Shown here: positions 34,902 through 44,940 of the stretch, piece by piece
Numbering within the stretch: position 1 is the stretch's first letter
Layout: every line of letters starts with the position of its first letter
NCBI GenBank assembly: GCA_041398965.1
Contig: JAWKTT010000018.1
Location: 1 to 64,000, forward strand
Direction of reading: 5' to 3'
Source of the DNA: JAWKTT01 sp041398965
Lineage (GTDB): Bacteria > Planctomycetota > Planctomycetia > Planctomycetales > Planctomycetaceae
Length of the DNA stretch: 64,000 bases
Made by a program: the position numbers and the translations under genes
Notes under the pieces: model-generated
What the model saw: the letters and a program-made list of their open reading frames with translations, nothing else
Database searches by the model: none
What the model was told of the DNA's origin: nothing

Positions 34902-36419
34902 CTAGAGCGAGGCCCGTCCCGGAGGAGTGGCCGACTCGGCTGGGAGTTCAGGGAGTTCGATTGGTTTCGGTTCCGCCTTTCCGTCACGTCCGAACAGGCT
35001 ATCCAGAAGTCGGCGAGGCTCGCTCGACTTACGGGGAGGTGGAGTGTTGGCGGCACGGTTGTCGGAGGGAGTTGTCTGCCGCCCACGCGAAGACTCTTCG
35101 GTCTGCTTGCTGACCGGGGGGGCCTGAACCAGCGGGCTGTTTCGTGGCACCGATCCCGACGCAACAAGTTGATCGATGACGCCGTAGGCTCGGCGGGCGA
35201 ACTTCGAGTTGGGGTACTTGTTGATGATGTAGTTGCAAGTCAGGATGGCAGACTCCGGCTGCTTCTTGGTGAGATAGAATTGAACTTCCGTCCAATACGG
35301 TTCGACTTCTGCCTCTTTGAAGCTTTCAAGTGCATTCTCGAGCGACTTCCGTTCGCCCGGCTCGAGATCGGGGTATTGCAGAGCGGCGAGTGTGAGTTGC
35401 CGAGACTCATTCAACGGCGTGGGGTCGTAGCCCGGCCCGTTATACGTGGCGAGTGCGACTTTCGAGCCGATGAGTAGAGCGTCTTTGGTGTGTGGACTGT
35501 CGGGGAACTGCTCGCGTAACAGTCGGTAATGTTGTGCGGCTTCGACGGGATTCTCTTGCTGAACATAGTAATTCGCTGCCATCATGAGTGCGTCGTCGGC
35601 AAGGTCTCCGGAGGCATCATGCAGCCAGATAAGCCGTAGCGATTCGAGGGCACGCCCCTTCGGGTCGAACGCTGGACGCGACTTGTCGCCAAACTTTGGA
35701 AAGCCAGAGGCTCCGTTTCGTCGCTGGGCAAGAGATGGGGGATTGTTGCCATACGCGAGCCGAACGAGTTCGGTATCTTCAGCATCAGGAAACCCGAGCC
35801 ATTCTCGCGAAATGCGAAAGAGTTGCCGTGTGGTGACGTCAAGGTGGCGGGTGTTTGGATATTTCTTCAGCAGAAACGCATACTGTTCTTCTGCGTCAGA
35901 GAATCGTCCCTGCTTAAACAGGGACTGTCCACGCATGAAGATGGCATCTTCTTCGATGGGATTCCCTTCCGGGTCAAACTCGGCAAGTGCTGAGACCTGT
36001 TTACGACGCCCCAGGTTGCGAACGTCCCATTTCGATCGCCCATGTTTCTCGGCGATCCGCTGAAAGGCTTCGTCGGCTTGGGCATATCGTCCGTCATCAT
36101 AAAGACGCTGGGCCGCTTCGAGTTCGGCAAACTCTTTGCCCAGTTGTGTTGATTCCAGTTCTGAGACATCGCGTCGGATTCTCTGTTGAGTGGCGTTGCG
36201 GACCGCTCGTTCTTCTGGACCCTGCACCCCGGCAATTGACGCTCCATCGCCTCGATCTTTGCGAAGCCCGGTAAACTTCGGACCGAACGTCTGACAACCT
36301 GTGGCCCCAAGAATGACGATCAACCCGAGCAGGCAGAGCGGCAGCACACGTCGCGAGTTCTCTCGACGAGGACTTTCGGAATATCTCTGAATGACAGGCA
36401 TCAGGGTGGTGAAATCCAT
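34902..36419 (-). CDS. BamD-like outer-membrane lipoprotein with TPR repeats
   Basis: Lipoprotein with the lipobox ILGATGC (about residues 36-42) after a basic N-terminus. The mature protein contains tetratricopeptide repeats such as GRYAQADEAFQRIAEKH, GRFSDAEEQYAFLLKKYPN and NPVEAAQHYRLLREQFPDS, then CNYIINKYPNSKFARRA. Repeats spaced by YPN/FPDS motifs are typical of BamD/YfiO and related TPR proteins that assist beta-barrel insertion. The C-terminal 80 residues are Pro/Glu/Arg-rich and presumably disordered. At 505 residues it is about twice the length of proteobacterial BamD. The operon with lptE supports an outer-membrane role. Confidence 0.85.
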   Translation of the reverse strand: MDFTTLMPVIQRYSESPRRENSRRVLPLCLLGLIVILGATGCQTFGPKFTGLRKDRGDGASIAGVQGPEERAVRNATQQRIRRDVSELESTQLGKEFAELEAAQRLYDDGRYAQADEAFQRIAEKHGRSKWDVRNLGRRKQVSALAEFDPEGNPIEEDAIFMRGQSLFKQGRFSDAEEQYAFLLKKYPNTRHLDVTTRQLFRISREWLGFPDAEDTELVRLAYGNNPPSLAQRRNGASGFPKFGDKSRPAFDPKGRALESLRLIWLHDASGDLADDALMMAANYYVQQENPVEAAQHYRLLREQFPDSPHTKDALLIGSKVALATYNGPGYDPTPLNESRQLTLAALQYPDLEPGERKSLENALESFKEAEVEPYWTEVQFYLTKKQPESAILTCNYIINKYPNSKFARRAYGVIDQLVASGSVPRNSPLVQAPPVSKQTEESSRGRQTTPSDNRAANTPPPRKSSEPRRLLDSLFGRDGKAEPKPIELPELPAESATPPGRASL

Positions 36420-36476
36420 TTCACGGACAGGAAACGCGATGGGGGCTCACTCGGGGGCAGAGGGGGAAACTGTGCT

Positions 36477-37253
36477 TCAAAATCGAAGGTAACGCAACAT
36501 CTTAGGCGGTCGTTCGAGGACACTCGTCAGAATCAGATTAAAGACCTGTCGGAGTTCCTTGAATTGGGCCGGTGTGATGTCGAAGGAGGGGAACGATGAA
36601 GGGGTGTCGTCGTCGGTTGACGGCGTTGCATCGGATGGGGGCATTAAACTTTGCAGCAGGTGAATCGTACTTGCCGGAAGACTTTGGGACTTTTCATCTG
36701 GTCGACCACAATCGGCACATATCGGGCCGGAACTGGTCATGGAGTAACGGGAACGACTGTCGGTCGAGATTGGTTCACCACAACATTGACAGGAATCGAC
36801 AGGAGGAAGTTGGCCGATTTCTCGAAGGACCGCAATTTCAAACTGCAAGATTGTCAGTCGGAAATCGGAGCCTGCGGCTAACCGGGTGAGGGTCTCCGCT
36901 GAGTCGTCGAATAACTGGGGATGGGGATCGTGAACTTCGGTTAGTCCGTCCAGGAGTTCTGCGACATAATAGCCTGCATAGAGCAGATCGAGACTACTGG
37001 CTGGAGGTCGAAATCGCTCTTGAATCTGTGCTTCGGTGAGCAGATCGAGGCCTCCGGAAGACTTGCGGATGAACACTACCCGCACTCTTGCGAGCAGGTC
37101 AAGAGCGGATTCAAACGGACCTTTGAGCCGCTTTGCCCCTTTGGCGAGGGCCGAAATCTTCCCAAATCTGCGGGAAAACAGGGTCACGACCCGGCTGGTT
37201 TCGCTGAAGTCGGCCAGACGAATCACGATGGCGTCGGTTTTCTCGGTCGACAT
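36477..37253 (-). CDS. recO: DNA repair protein RecO
   Basis: RecO anneals single strands and loads RecA with RecF/RecR. The N-terminal OB fold opens TDAIVIRLADFSETSRVVTLF. The zinc-binding region has CQCCGEP and CADCGRP, which supply four Cys. The last segment, QFKELRQVFNLILTSVLERPPKMLRYL, is the conserved C-terminal helix. 258 residues is typical. It heads a minus-strand cluster with the bamD-like gene (58-bp gap) and lptE, and its start faces lexA across 450 bp, an arrangement that could allow joint control. Confidence 0.95.
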   Translation of the reverse strand: MSTEKTDAIVIRLADFSETSRVVTLFSRRFGKISALAKGAKRLKGPFESALDLLARVRVVFIRKSSGGLDLLTEAQIQERFRPPASSLDLLYAGYYVAELLDGLTEVHDPHPQLFDDSAETLTRLAAGSDFRLTILQFEIAVLREIGQLPPVDSCQCCGEPISTDSRSRYSMTSSGPICADCGRPDEKSQSLPASTIHLLQSLMPPSDATPSTDDDTPSSFPSFDITPAQFKELRQVFNLILTSVLERPPKMLRYLRF

Positions 37254-37703
37254 GGCGGAAAAGAAAGTCCTGGAGTGCGCGGGAATTGCCGAAAGGGGAG
37301 GGACGGAACGAGCGGGTCATGTTGGCTCTCGATCGAGACATGACACCAAAACCGAGTTGTTTCAAAACGTGGCCCCGCAATCCGCTGCTTTCTCGACGTA
37401 TCTCGCAAGGGGCGAATCCGACAAGTGCCGCAGTCTACCGACTCGAGGCAAAAACTGCTCGGCCATTTTCGTTGAGTCGGTTCAACCTTGATCCGACCGA
37501 ACCAACGAGTCTCTCGGCAGAGTTCAGTGCTCGTGGCGACTGATCGTTTCTTGAAGTTTCTGGAAGAATTTGCTTGCAGCCTAAACACTCGTATATTAAA
37601 AACTCTTGGTACGTCTGTACACTTGCACGTTCGGCCAGTATATTGCGATCGGGCAATTGGGAGATTCCACTCCAACAATATCCTCACTTCACTTGGTCTG
37701 CTC
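37254..37703. promoter_or_regulatory. Divergent recO/lexA region with lexA promoter and possible operator
   Basis: A plausible lexA promoter is TTGCTT (37570-37575), 16 bases, then TATATT (37592-37597). GTACGTCTGTAC (37609-37620), an inverted repeat with four central bases, sits about where the transcript should start, the place for a LexA operator. The spacing is plausible but the consensus in this lineage is unknown to me. The recO promoter should lie near 37300; no match is convincing. Confidence 0.4.
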
Positions 37704-38306
37704 ATGAATGCTCGCCCCGGTCTCACTCGTCGTCAGCAAGAGATTTATGACTTCATCAAAGACAAGATCATGAACCGAGGCTACGGGCCGACGGTTCGGG
37801 AGATTGGTAAAGGCTTCGACATTAAGTCTCCTAACGGGGTGATGTGCCACCTGAAGGCCCTGGAAAAGAAGGGGATGATTGTTCGCGACGAGCGGATGTC
37901 GCGGGCGATTCAACTGACCGATGCTCCGCAGCTCAAGCGGACGAGTTTGCCGCTGGCGGGTCAAGTGGTGGCGGGGGCTCCGGTGCTTGCCGTTGAAGAC
38001 ATGGAATGGGTCGATTTTGGCGACCTGCTTGAGTCGGAAGACAAGTTCTGCCTACGAGTCAAAGGGGACTCGATGATCGAAGACATGATCGCCGAAGGGG
38101 ACTACGTCATTGTCCGACGACAAAGCACAGCGGTCGACGGCGAGATCGTCGTCGCTCTGGTTGATGGAACCGACGCGACTCTTAAGCGGTTCTATAAGGA
38201 ACGAACCCGCTTTCGTCTACAACCCGCCAACTCCACAATGCAGCCGATCTACTCTGACAACGTCGAAATCCTCGGTGTCGTCGCCGGTGTGATCCGAGAG
38301 TATTGA
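37704..38306 (+). CDS. lexA: LexA repressor (SOS regulator, autocleaving)
   Basis: Winged-helix repressor plus S24 peptidase-like domain. The N-terminal domain has LTRRQQEIYDFIKDKIMNRG and the recognition helix around SPNGVMCHLKALEKKG. The cleavage site is the Ala-Gly in VVAGAPVLAVED. The catalytic Ser is in VKGDSMIEDMIAEGDYVIV and the Lys in ATLKRFYKE. ATG 37704 gives the expected 200-residue length and is preferred to the longer frame at 37488. It lies divergent from recO and probably controls itself through an upstream operator. Convergent with the downstream AAA gene. Confidence 0.96.
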   Translation: MNARPGLTRRQQEIYDFIKDKIMNRGYGPTVREIGKGFDIKSPNGVMCHLKALEKKGMIVRDERMSRAIQLTDAPQLKRTSLPLAGQVVAGAPVLAVEDMEWVDFGDLLESEDKFCLRVKGDSMIEDMIAEGDYVIVRRQSTAVDGEIVVALVDGTDATLKRFYKERTRFRLQPANSTMQPIYSDNVEILGVVAGVIREY

Positions 38307-38427
38307 CCTCTTCGACCTGTTCGCCGTGCTTGCTATGGATGCGGCTGTCGAGGCATTGACAACGAAATCGGCAGCAAACATTTTGGTTCACCGTGGTGCG
38401 GGTTTTCCGTTCGTTGTTCTTGCCGCA

Positions 38428-40407
38428 TCATCTCCCCATCTTGATTCGTGTCAGGCGGCTGAAGCGTTTGTCGCTGCCGATGGGGGGCATCTGTTTCAAT
38501 AGAAACGGCATCCAATGTGGCTTGGCGACTTTGTCCTCCGGAAGTTCGAGAAGGGCAGGAAGGTTGGGATGCTTGGTTCCCCCATAAGGCTCAGAATCGG
38601 TGGGGTGCAGGTACAACCGTTTGTTCTCGATGTATTTCGAGATAGTGTCCGCCAGTTCCTGACTGATCCGGGTCCAAACAACCACCTTGGTTTCGGCTTT
38701 GAGAACAAGCCCAAACTCTCCGGCAGTTGTCATGTAGGGGGCGAAGTCGTCGACGATTTGGGCAATGGTGACCGACTCCATGAATTTGACATATTCGACC
38801 AAGGCCGCATCGGTCTGGCCGTGTTCCGCTAACGCCTTCCATTTGAAGGCCATTGCGGCGTTACTTCCATCCGCGACATCCGCCTGACCGAGACGTTCTT
38901 CTTCGTCCATTAACTGCATCACCCGGTGGTCCAGGGTGGCGGGACGGCAACGAGATCGGGCCCATTCTCTGAGTGCAAAAATCTTGTCTTCCATGGTGAC
39001 CGACAAGGGGACCAACAGCTCCTTCTGATCGTTCAGGTCGTCTTGCGAAAGAACGCCCCCTTTACTGTACGACTCGATAATGGCCGAGTTGACGATCTGT
39101 TCAATCTCAGCCCCGCTGTAGCCATCGGACGACTGAGCGAGGGCGTCAGTGTCGAACTTGTCCGGCCTCCAACCTCGTCGTTTGAGGTGAATCTCGAAGA
39201 TCGATTTTCGTTCGTAATAGTTCGGGAGATCAACGAAGAACAACTCATCAAAACGACCTCGACGCAGGAGTTCTGGCGGGAGTCCGGCGATGTTGTTGGC
39301 GGTCGCCACGACGAACACTGGTTCTTTGTGTTCCTGCAACCATGTCAGAAACCGGCCTACAAGCCGGGCCATAGTGGCATCGGTCCCCGCTTCGTCTTCG
39401 TAACCGGCGAACGCTTTATCGATTTCCTCCATCCACAATACCGAGGGGGCAATCGTCTCCATCAATCGCAGCACTTCTCGCAGGTTGTGTTCTGACGAAC
39501 CCCGTTGTTGTTCCAAGAGGGCCGACATGTCGAGACGGACCAGTGGGAATCCAAGCAACCGAGCGATCGCCTTCGCGCTCAAGCTCTTTCCGCACCCTTG
39601 AACCCCCGCGAGAAGGACCCCTTTGGGGTTCGAGATTCCGCGTCCCTGAGCGTCGGCTGAAAAGGCTTGTGCCCGTTGTGTGATCCATTCCTTCAATCCA
39701 TCGAGGCCGCCGATGTCATCGATCCCCTCTTCGAGGTCAAAGAATTCAAGCAGGTCCGAGCCTTGCACCATGTGCCGCTTCTCTGAGACTAACGCGGTAA
39801 AGACATCGTCAGTCATCACTTCGACCCCTTGCAGGGTGCGAGTAAACGCCTTGCGAGCCTCGTGAGCTGTCAGTCCGAGGACTGCCTTCAACAGTCGCTC
39901 GGTTTGGGCTTCCGTCAGTTCGGGCGCCTTTTCGGCGAGCGAGTCGAGCACTGTCTGCAACTCGGATCGCATCTCTTCCATTTCGGGGATCGGGAGTTCG
40001 AGTGTGGTGACCTCCTTCACAAGATCAAAGGGAACTTCATCGACTGGTCCGATCAGAAGCAAGGTCTTCCGTTGAGCAATGAGTTCGGGAATGATGTCTC
40101 GCAGTTTTCGGACGATCCGAGCATCGGAAAGGTGCGGATGCATGTCTTTCAAGAGGAACAAATGCTCAGGAGGGTACTCCGAGAGTTTTGACAGGAAATC
40201 CAGGGTGTCGAGTCGAGTGGTGTCGCCAGACACTGGAGGCTGTGGCCCGGCGGTCACCGACCAGGTGACGAGTCCCCGTTCGATGTCGAGAGCCAACTCG
40301 GCGAGTTCCCCTTCCCATCGCTGTTCCTCATAGGTCCGCAGAAAGAGGATCGGATAACCGGAGAGAATTCGGGACCGCAGGTCGTCGAGAACTGTCGTTG
40401 TGCTCAT
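38428..40407 (-). CDS. Ycf46-like AAA+ ATPase
   Basis: Belongs to the Ycf46/YjoB-like AAA group known from cyanobacteria and algal plastids and present in some other bacteria. An N-terminal domain of about 230 residues has LRSRILSGYPILFLRTYEEQRW and PPEHLFLLKDMH motifs of the Ycf46 start. Walker A is GVQGCGKSLSAKAIA at 268-282, and Walker B is MEEIDKAFAG (from about 320). Arg fingers follow in ELLRRGRFDELFF (from about 370). The last 170 residues (after about 490) are an extension that cyanobacterial Ycf46 lacks or has shorter. A role in carbon-related stress is reported for cyanobacterial Ycf46; here it is unknown. Start at ATG 40407. Confidence 0.88.
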   Translation of the reverse strand: MSTTTVLDDLRSRILSGYPILFLRTYEEQRWEGELAELALDIERGLVTWSVTAGPQPPVSGDTTRLDTLDFLSKLSEYPPEHLFLLKDMHPHLSDARIVRKLRDIIPELIAQRKTLLLIGPVDEVPFDLVKEVTTLELPIPEMEEMRSELQTVLDSLAEKAPELTEAQTERLLKAVLGLTAHEARKAFTRTLQGVEVMTDDVFTALVSEKRHMVQGSDLLEFFDLEEGIDDIGGLDGLKEWITQRAQAFSADAQGRGISNPKGVLLAGVQGCGKSLSAKAIARLLGFPLVRLDMSALLEQQRGSSEHNLREVLRLMETIAPSVLWMEEIDKAFAGYEDEAGTDATMARLVGRFLTWLQEHKEPVFVVATANNIAGLPPELLRRGRFDELFFVDLPNYYERKSIFEIHLKRRGWRPDKFDTDALAQSSDGYSGAEIEQIVNSAIIESYSKGGVLSQDDLNDQKELLVPLSVTMEDKIFALREWARSRCRPATLDHRVMQLMDEEERLGQADVADGSNAAMAFKWKALAEHGQTDAALVEYVKFMESVTIAQIVDDFAPYMTTAGEFGLVLKAETKVVVWTRISQELADTISKYIENKRLYLHPTDSEPYGGTKHPNLPALLELPEDKVAKPHWMPFLLKQMPPIGSDKRFSRLTRIKMGR

Positions 40408-40616
40408 CGTCGGTCACGTTCTTTCAAAAAAATTTGGTTGTCGATGACAATTCGTCGTCGGACGGAAGAGGTGGTCCAGGAGAAACATCAGAACCTGAAG
40501 GGGTGAAAATCTCTTTTTTCTCGCAGGAATCAGGTGGTAAGCATCGGATGTTCCCCCGCAACCTGCAAGCGTTCGGCAGAGGAATCCGTATCGGGAGATG
40601 TTCTGAAAAAAACCTC

Positions 40617-40857
40617 TTGACCCATTCGCCTGATCCCGGATAAGTTCCCGCACATGACGGTCAACGACACGACAGTCAACGACGGCAAGCGAACTGAACC
40701 TGTCGCAAGCCGAGGTAAAGTCGAACAAGAGACCCCGACACAAACACAACGCGCCATCGCCCCCGGAAATGGTTTGAGTCCTTTGTCCCCCCCTGGGATT
40801 CGCCGTTTCCGGGCTTATACGAAACCCCCGCAGGGCACCTTGCCTTGCGGGGGTTTC
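40617..40857 (+). ncRNA. Candidate structured RNA or metG leader
   Basis: A promoter-like pair, TTGACC (40618) and GATAAG 16 bases further, would start an RNA near 40652. The RNA could fold into a stem of CCCGGAAA (40762-40769) with TTTCCGGG (40806-40813), extended inside by GAGTCC (40776-40781) pairing with GGATTC (40796-40801, one G-U). It would then end at the strong terminator (40821-40857). GTTTC at 40805-40809 can also pair with GAAAC at 40821-40825, so the two hairpins compete, the layout of an attenuator. A 205-nt small RNA and a conditional leader of metG, 170 bp downstream, are both possible. Transcription is not shown. Confidence 0.4.
40821..40857 (+). terminator. Strong intrinsic terminator between the AAA gene and metG
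   Basis: GAAACCCCCGCA and TGCGGGGGTTTC form a 12-bp perfect outer stem, with the inner bases GGCACCTTGCC able to add a few pairs. CTGTTTT follows on the plus strand. No protein gene on the plus strand ends before it, which suggests it terminates an RNA from this region or acts as an attenuator. The adjacent AAA gene is on the other strand and transcribes away from it. Confidence 0.85.
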
Positions 40858-41030
40858 CTGTTTTGATGCCCCCACAGAGTCTTATCTCTCGTAATCGTCC
40901 AACACCTTTGAATCCTGACCACGAACCTTTCTGTCGAACGATCGGTCCCCTAGAATGACGGCCGTTTGAAGGCCCGTACGCCGAAGACGGTTTCCACTTT
41001 AATTCGTCCTTTTGTCTCACACGTTTTCCT

Positions 41031-43112
<2,082 letters not shown>

Positions 43113-43131
43113 CACAACCCCGCATTCGCCC

Positions 43132-43166
43132 CGTTTCGCCCCACAATTCTCATGTGGGGCGAAACG
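43132..43166. terminator. Hairpin after metG
   Basis: CGTTTCGCCCCACA and TGTGGGGCGAAACG form a perfect 14-bp stem around a 7-base loop, 20 bp after the metG stop. The following bases GTATCGCTTT contain only a weak T-run. The stability makes it a likely transcription end or RNA-protecting hairpin. Confidence 0.7.
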
Positions 43167-43265
43167 TATCGCTTTAACAGAGGCGTTAGATTCAACGCCT
43201 CTTGCCCCTCAATAGGAGCAACGCAAAGGCTCACGGAGTCATCCGTTAGACCGAGATGTCGGCCA

Positions 43266-43402
43266 AACAGCCTGTTGAAAAACGTGGGGCAGGCTTTCCA
43301 GACGGACCTGTTGCCGTTTGATGTCCAGGCAAGAAAGCGTACGAGTTGCTCGTGTCAGATTGGAAAAGCTGACCCACGGTTGCCCTTTCAACGGGCTGCT
43401 AA
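43266..43402 (+). repeat. Dispersed 137-bp element, copy B
   Basis: Matches copy A (30602-30737, other strand) for the full length. It starts AACAGCCTGTTGAAAAACG and ends TTTCAACGGGCTGCTAA, so the two ends are inverted repeats of (A/G)CAGCC(T/C)GTTGAAA. The right edge contains the TAG stop codon of the minus-strand gene that ends at 43399. No transposase is encoded. Confidence 0.85.
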
Positions 43403-44748
43403 GGGAGTTCCTGAATTCGGATGCGGCGGTACTCCATCTGGCCGCGGTCTCCTTCCAAGCCGATTGGACCCGCTTCGGGGAGCTTGTAAGCTTCTTCCAG
43501 GACTTCTCCATTGCACAGGCAACGGGCGACACCGTCGGTCACGGTGATGTCGACTTCGTTCCAATCCTGAGCACGGTACTTTGTCAGCATCTTGTACGGG
43601 CCGGCCAGAGGATAGTCCCGGCATTGCAATTGTGGCTTGCGAATGAAGATGCCACTGTCGGCATTCGGAGTCGCTCGAAACTCGAGCTTCAATCGGAAGT
43701 TCTTCGGGAACTCGGCAGTCGTCCAGAGTTGGGCCACCTTACGACCTTCGGCAGGTGTCGTGACAATCAGCCGTCCGTTTTGGGCGACGTAGCGACCTTC
43801 GGAACTCTTCGTTTTGCCGTCAAACTGTTCCAGTTTGTTGAGCGTCTTCATCTCACGATAGCCCCAGCCAGTGAGATCTTTGCCATTGAAAAGGCTCGTG
43901 AATCCTTCTTCGGGCTTGAAGTCATCCGGCTCGGTTTCGACATACCCCAGAGTTGCCAATATGGGGCGAATGGCAGCAGCCCACATTGCGTAGCCTTTCG
44001 CATTCGGATGCAGCAGGTCGGGAAATTCCTCTTTGCGAGCGTCCCCATTCTCGTCGGCGAAGAGGGGCCAAGTCTCGACGAGCGTGACCTGAGCGTCCCC
44101 TTTGACCGCCTCGGCGTAAAGGCTGTTAATCTTGCGAATCTTGTCAGCCGGCCGCTTCTTTGTCGCGGAACTCGGGAAGACCTGACACAACACAATGGGC
44201 ATCTCGGCATTGTGCTGCTTCAATGCGGCGATGATCAGTTTGAGGTTCCCGGCAATCACCTCCGGCTCGGCCCCTTCTTCCAGATCGTTCGTCCCCATCA
44301 GCAGGACGACGCCTGTCGGATTGAGATCGAGCACATCTTCTTGAAGGCGTACCAACATACCGCGCGTTGTGTCTCCACTGATCCCACGATTGGCGACCTT
44401 TACTCCCGGAAAGCTCCCTCGCAAGTCGTCGCCCCAGCCTTGGGTGATGGAGTCGCCGAGGAAGACGAGTGACTTCTGATCTTGTTCGACCTTCTTAGCC
44501 CAACCGCTTCGTTTGGCCGACCAAAGTTTGGTAAACCAGTCATATCGACGGATCGGACCTTCACCCGGCAGCCCTTCATCGGTCGCGGGAATCTCCAGAC
44601 TTTTCGCGACGACAGGAGCATCAGAGACGGGCGGGGCGGCGACTGCTGTCGAACCGCTCCGCTCCTCGGCAGCAACACTCTGCGACATCAAACAACAGCA
44701 ACTGACCAGCGAGAGAGACCATGCAGCAAATCGAAGACGGCGTGTCAT
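43399..44748 (-). CDS. SGNH/GDSL hydrolase fused to a DUF1080 domain
   Basis: Secreted two-domain protein. After a signal peptide (MTRRLRFAAWSLSLVSCCCL, ATG 44748) come linker residues and an SGNH esterase-like domain: block I GDSITQGWG, block II GISGDTTRG, block III GTNDL and block V LLHPNAKG, all with the catalytic residues present. From about residue 260 there is a DUF1080 (3-keto-disaccharide hydrolase-like, LamG fold) domain with FTSLFNGKDLTGWGYR, AQNGRLIVT, LKLEFRATPNADSGIFIR and DWNEVDITV. The pairing suggests polysaccharide de-esterification plus binding or cleavage. The stop codon is inside the end of the copy B repeat. Confidence 0.9.
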   Translation of the reverse strand: MTRRLRFAAWSLSLVSCCCLMSQSVAAEERSGSTAVAAPPVSDAPVVAKSLEIPATDEGLPGEGPIRRYDWFTKLWSAKRSGWAKKVEQDQKSLVFLGDSITQGWGDDLRGSFPGVKVANRGISGDTTRGMLVRLQEDVLDLNPTGVVLLMGTNDLEEGAEPEVIAGNLKLIIAALKQHNAEMPIVLCQVFPSSATKKRPADKIRKINSLYAEAVKGDAQVTLVETWPLFADENGDARKEEFPDLLHPNAKGYAMWAAAIRPILATLGYVETEPDDFKPEEGFTSLFNGKDLTGWGYREMKTLNKLEQFDGKTKSSEGRYVAQNGRLIVTTPAEGRKVAQLWTTAEFPKNFRLKLEFRATPNADSGIFIRKPQLQCRDYPLAGPYKMLTKYRAQDWNEVDITVTDGVARCLCNGEVLEEAYKLPEAGPIGLEGDRGQMEYRRIRIQELP

Positions 44749-44940
44749 GAGCGAGTCATCCAAAGAGGAAATTCCAGTCCGACGACGATCTTGGACAATC
44801 CCCCCGTCCCTTGCAAGCAAACACGACTCCGGAGTTTGCGTTGGCGAGTGGTGAATACGATAGAAACGACTGGCATTCTCGGCGTGGCATGGGCACAATG
44901 ATGCTGGAGACTCGATTGTTCGGAACAGGAGCGGGATGTC

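Larger units (their letters stand above)
40408..41030. other. Intergenic region with RNA/attenuator candidate upstream of metG
   Basis: 623 bp with no convincing protein gene. It holds a possible promoter, a structured hairpin and an intrinsic terminator, listed separately, and presumably the metG promoter between 40858 and 41030. No T-box signature (AGGGTGGNACCGCG) was found, so I do not call it a T-box leader. Confidence 0.5.

Noticed and set aside
40654..40866. 70-codon frame ending in the terminator
   Set aside because: The frame runs through the terminator stem, the composition is not protein-like, and there is no good ribosome-binding site.
40858..41030. T-box or SAM riboswitch upstream of metG
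   Set aside because: No T-box signature (AGGGTGGNACCGCG) and no SAM-riboswitch core were found.
43318..44472. 384-codon open frame on the plus strand
   Set aside because: Antisense of the SGNH-DUF1080 gene and starts inside the repeat element.
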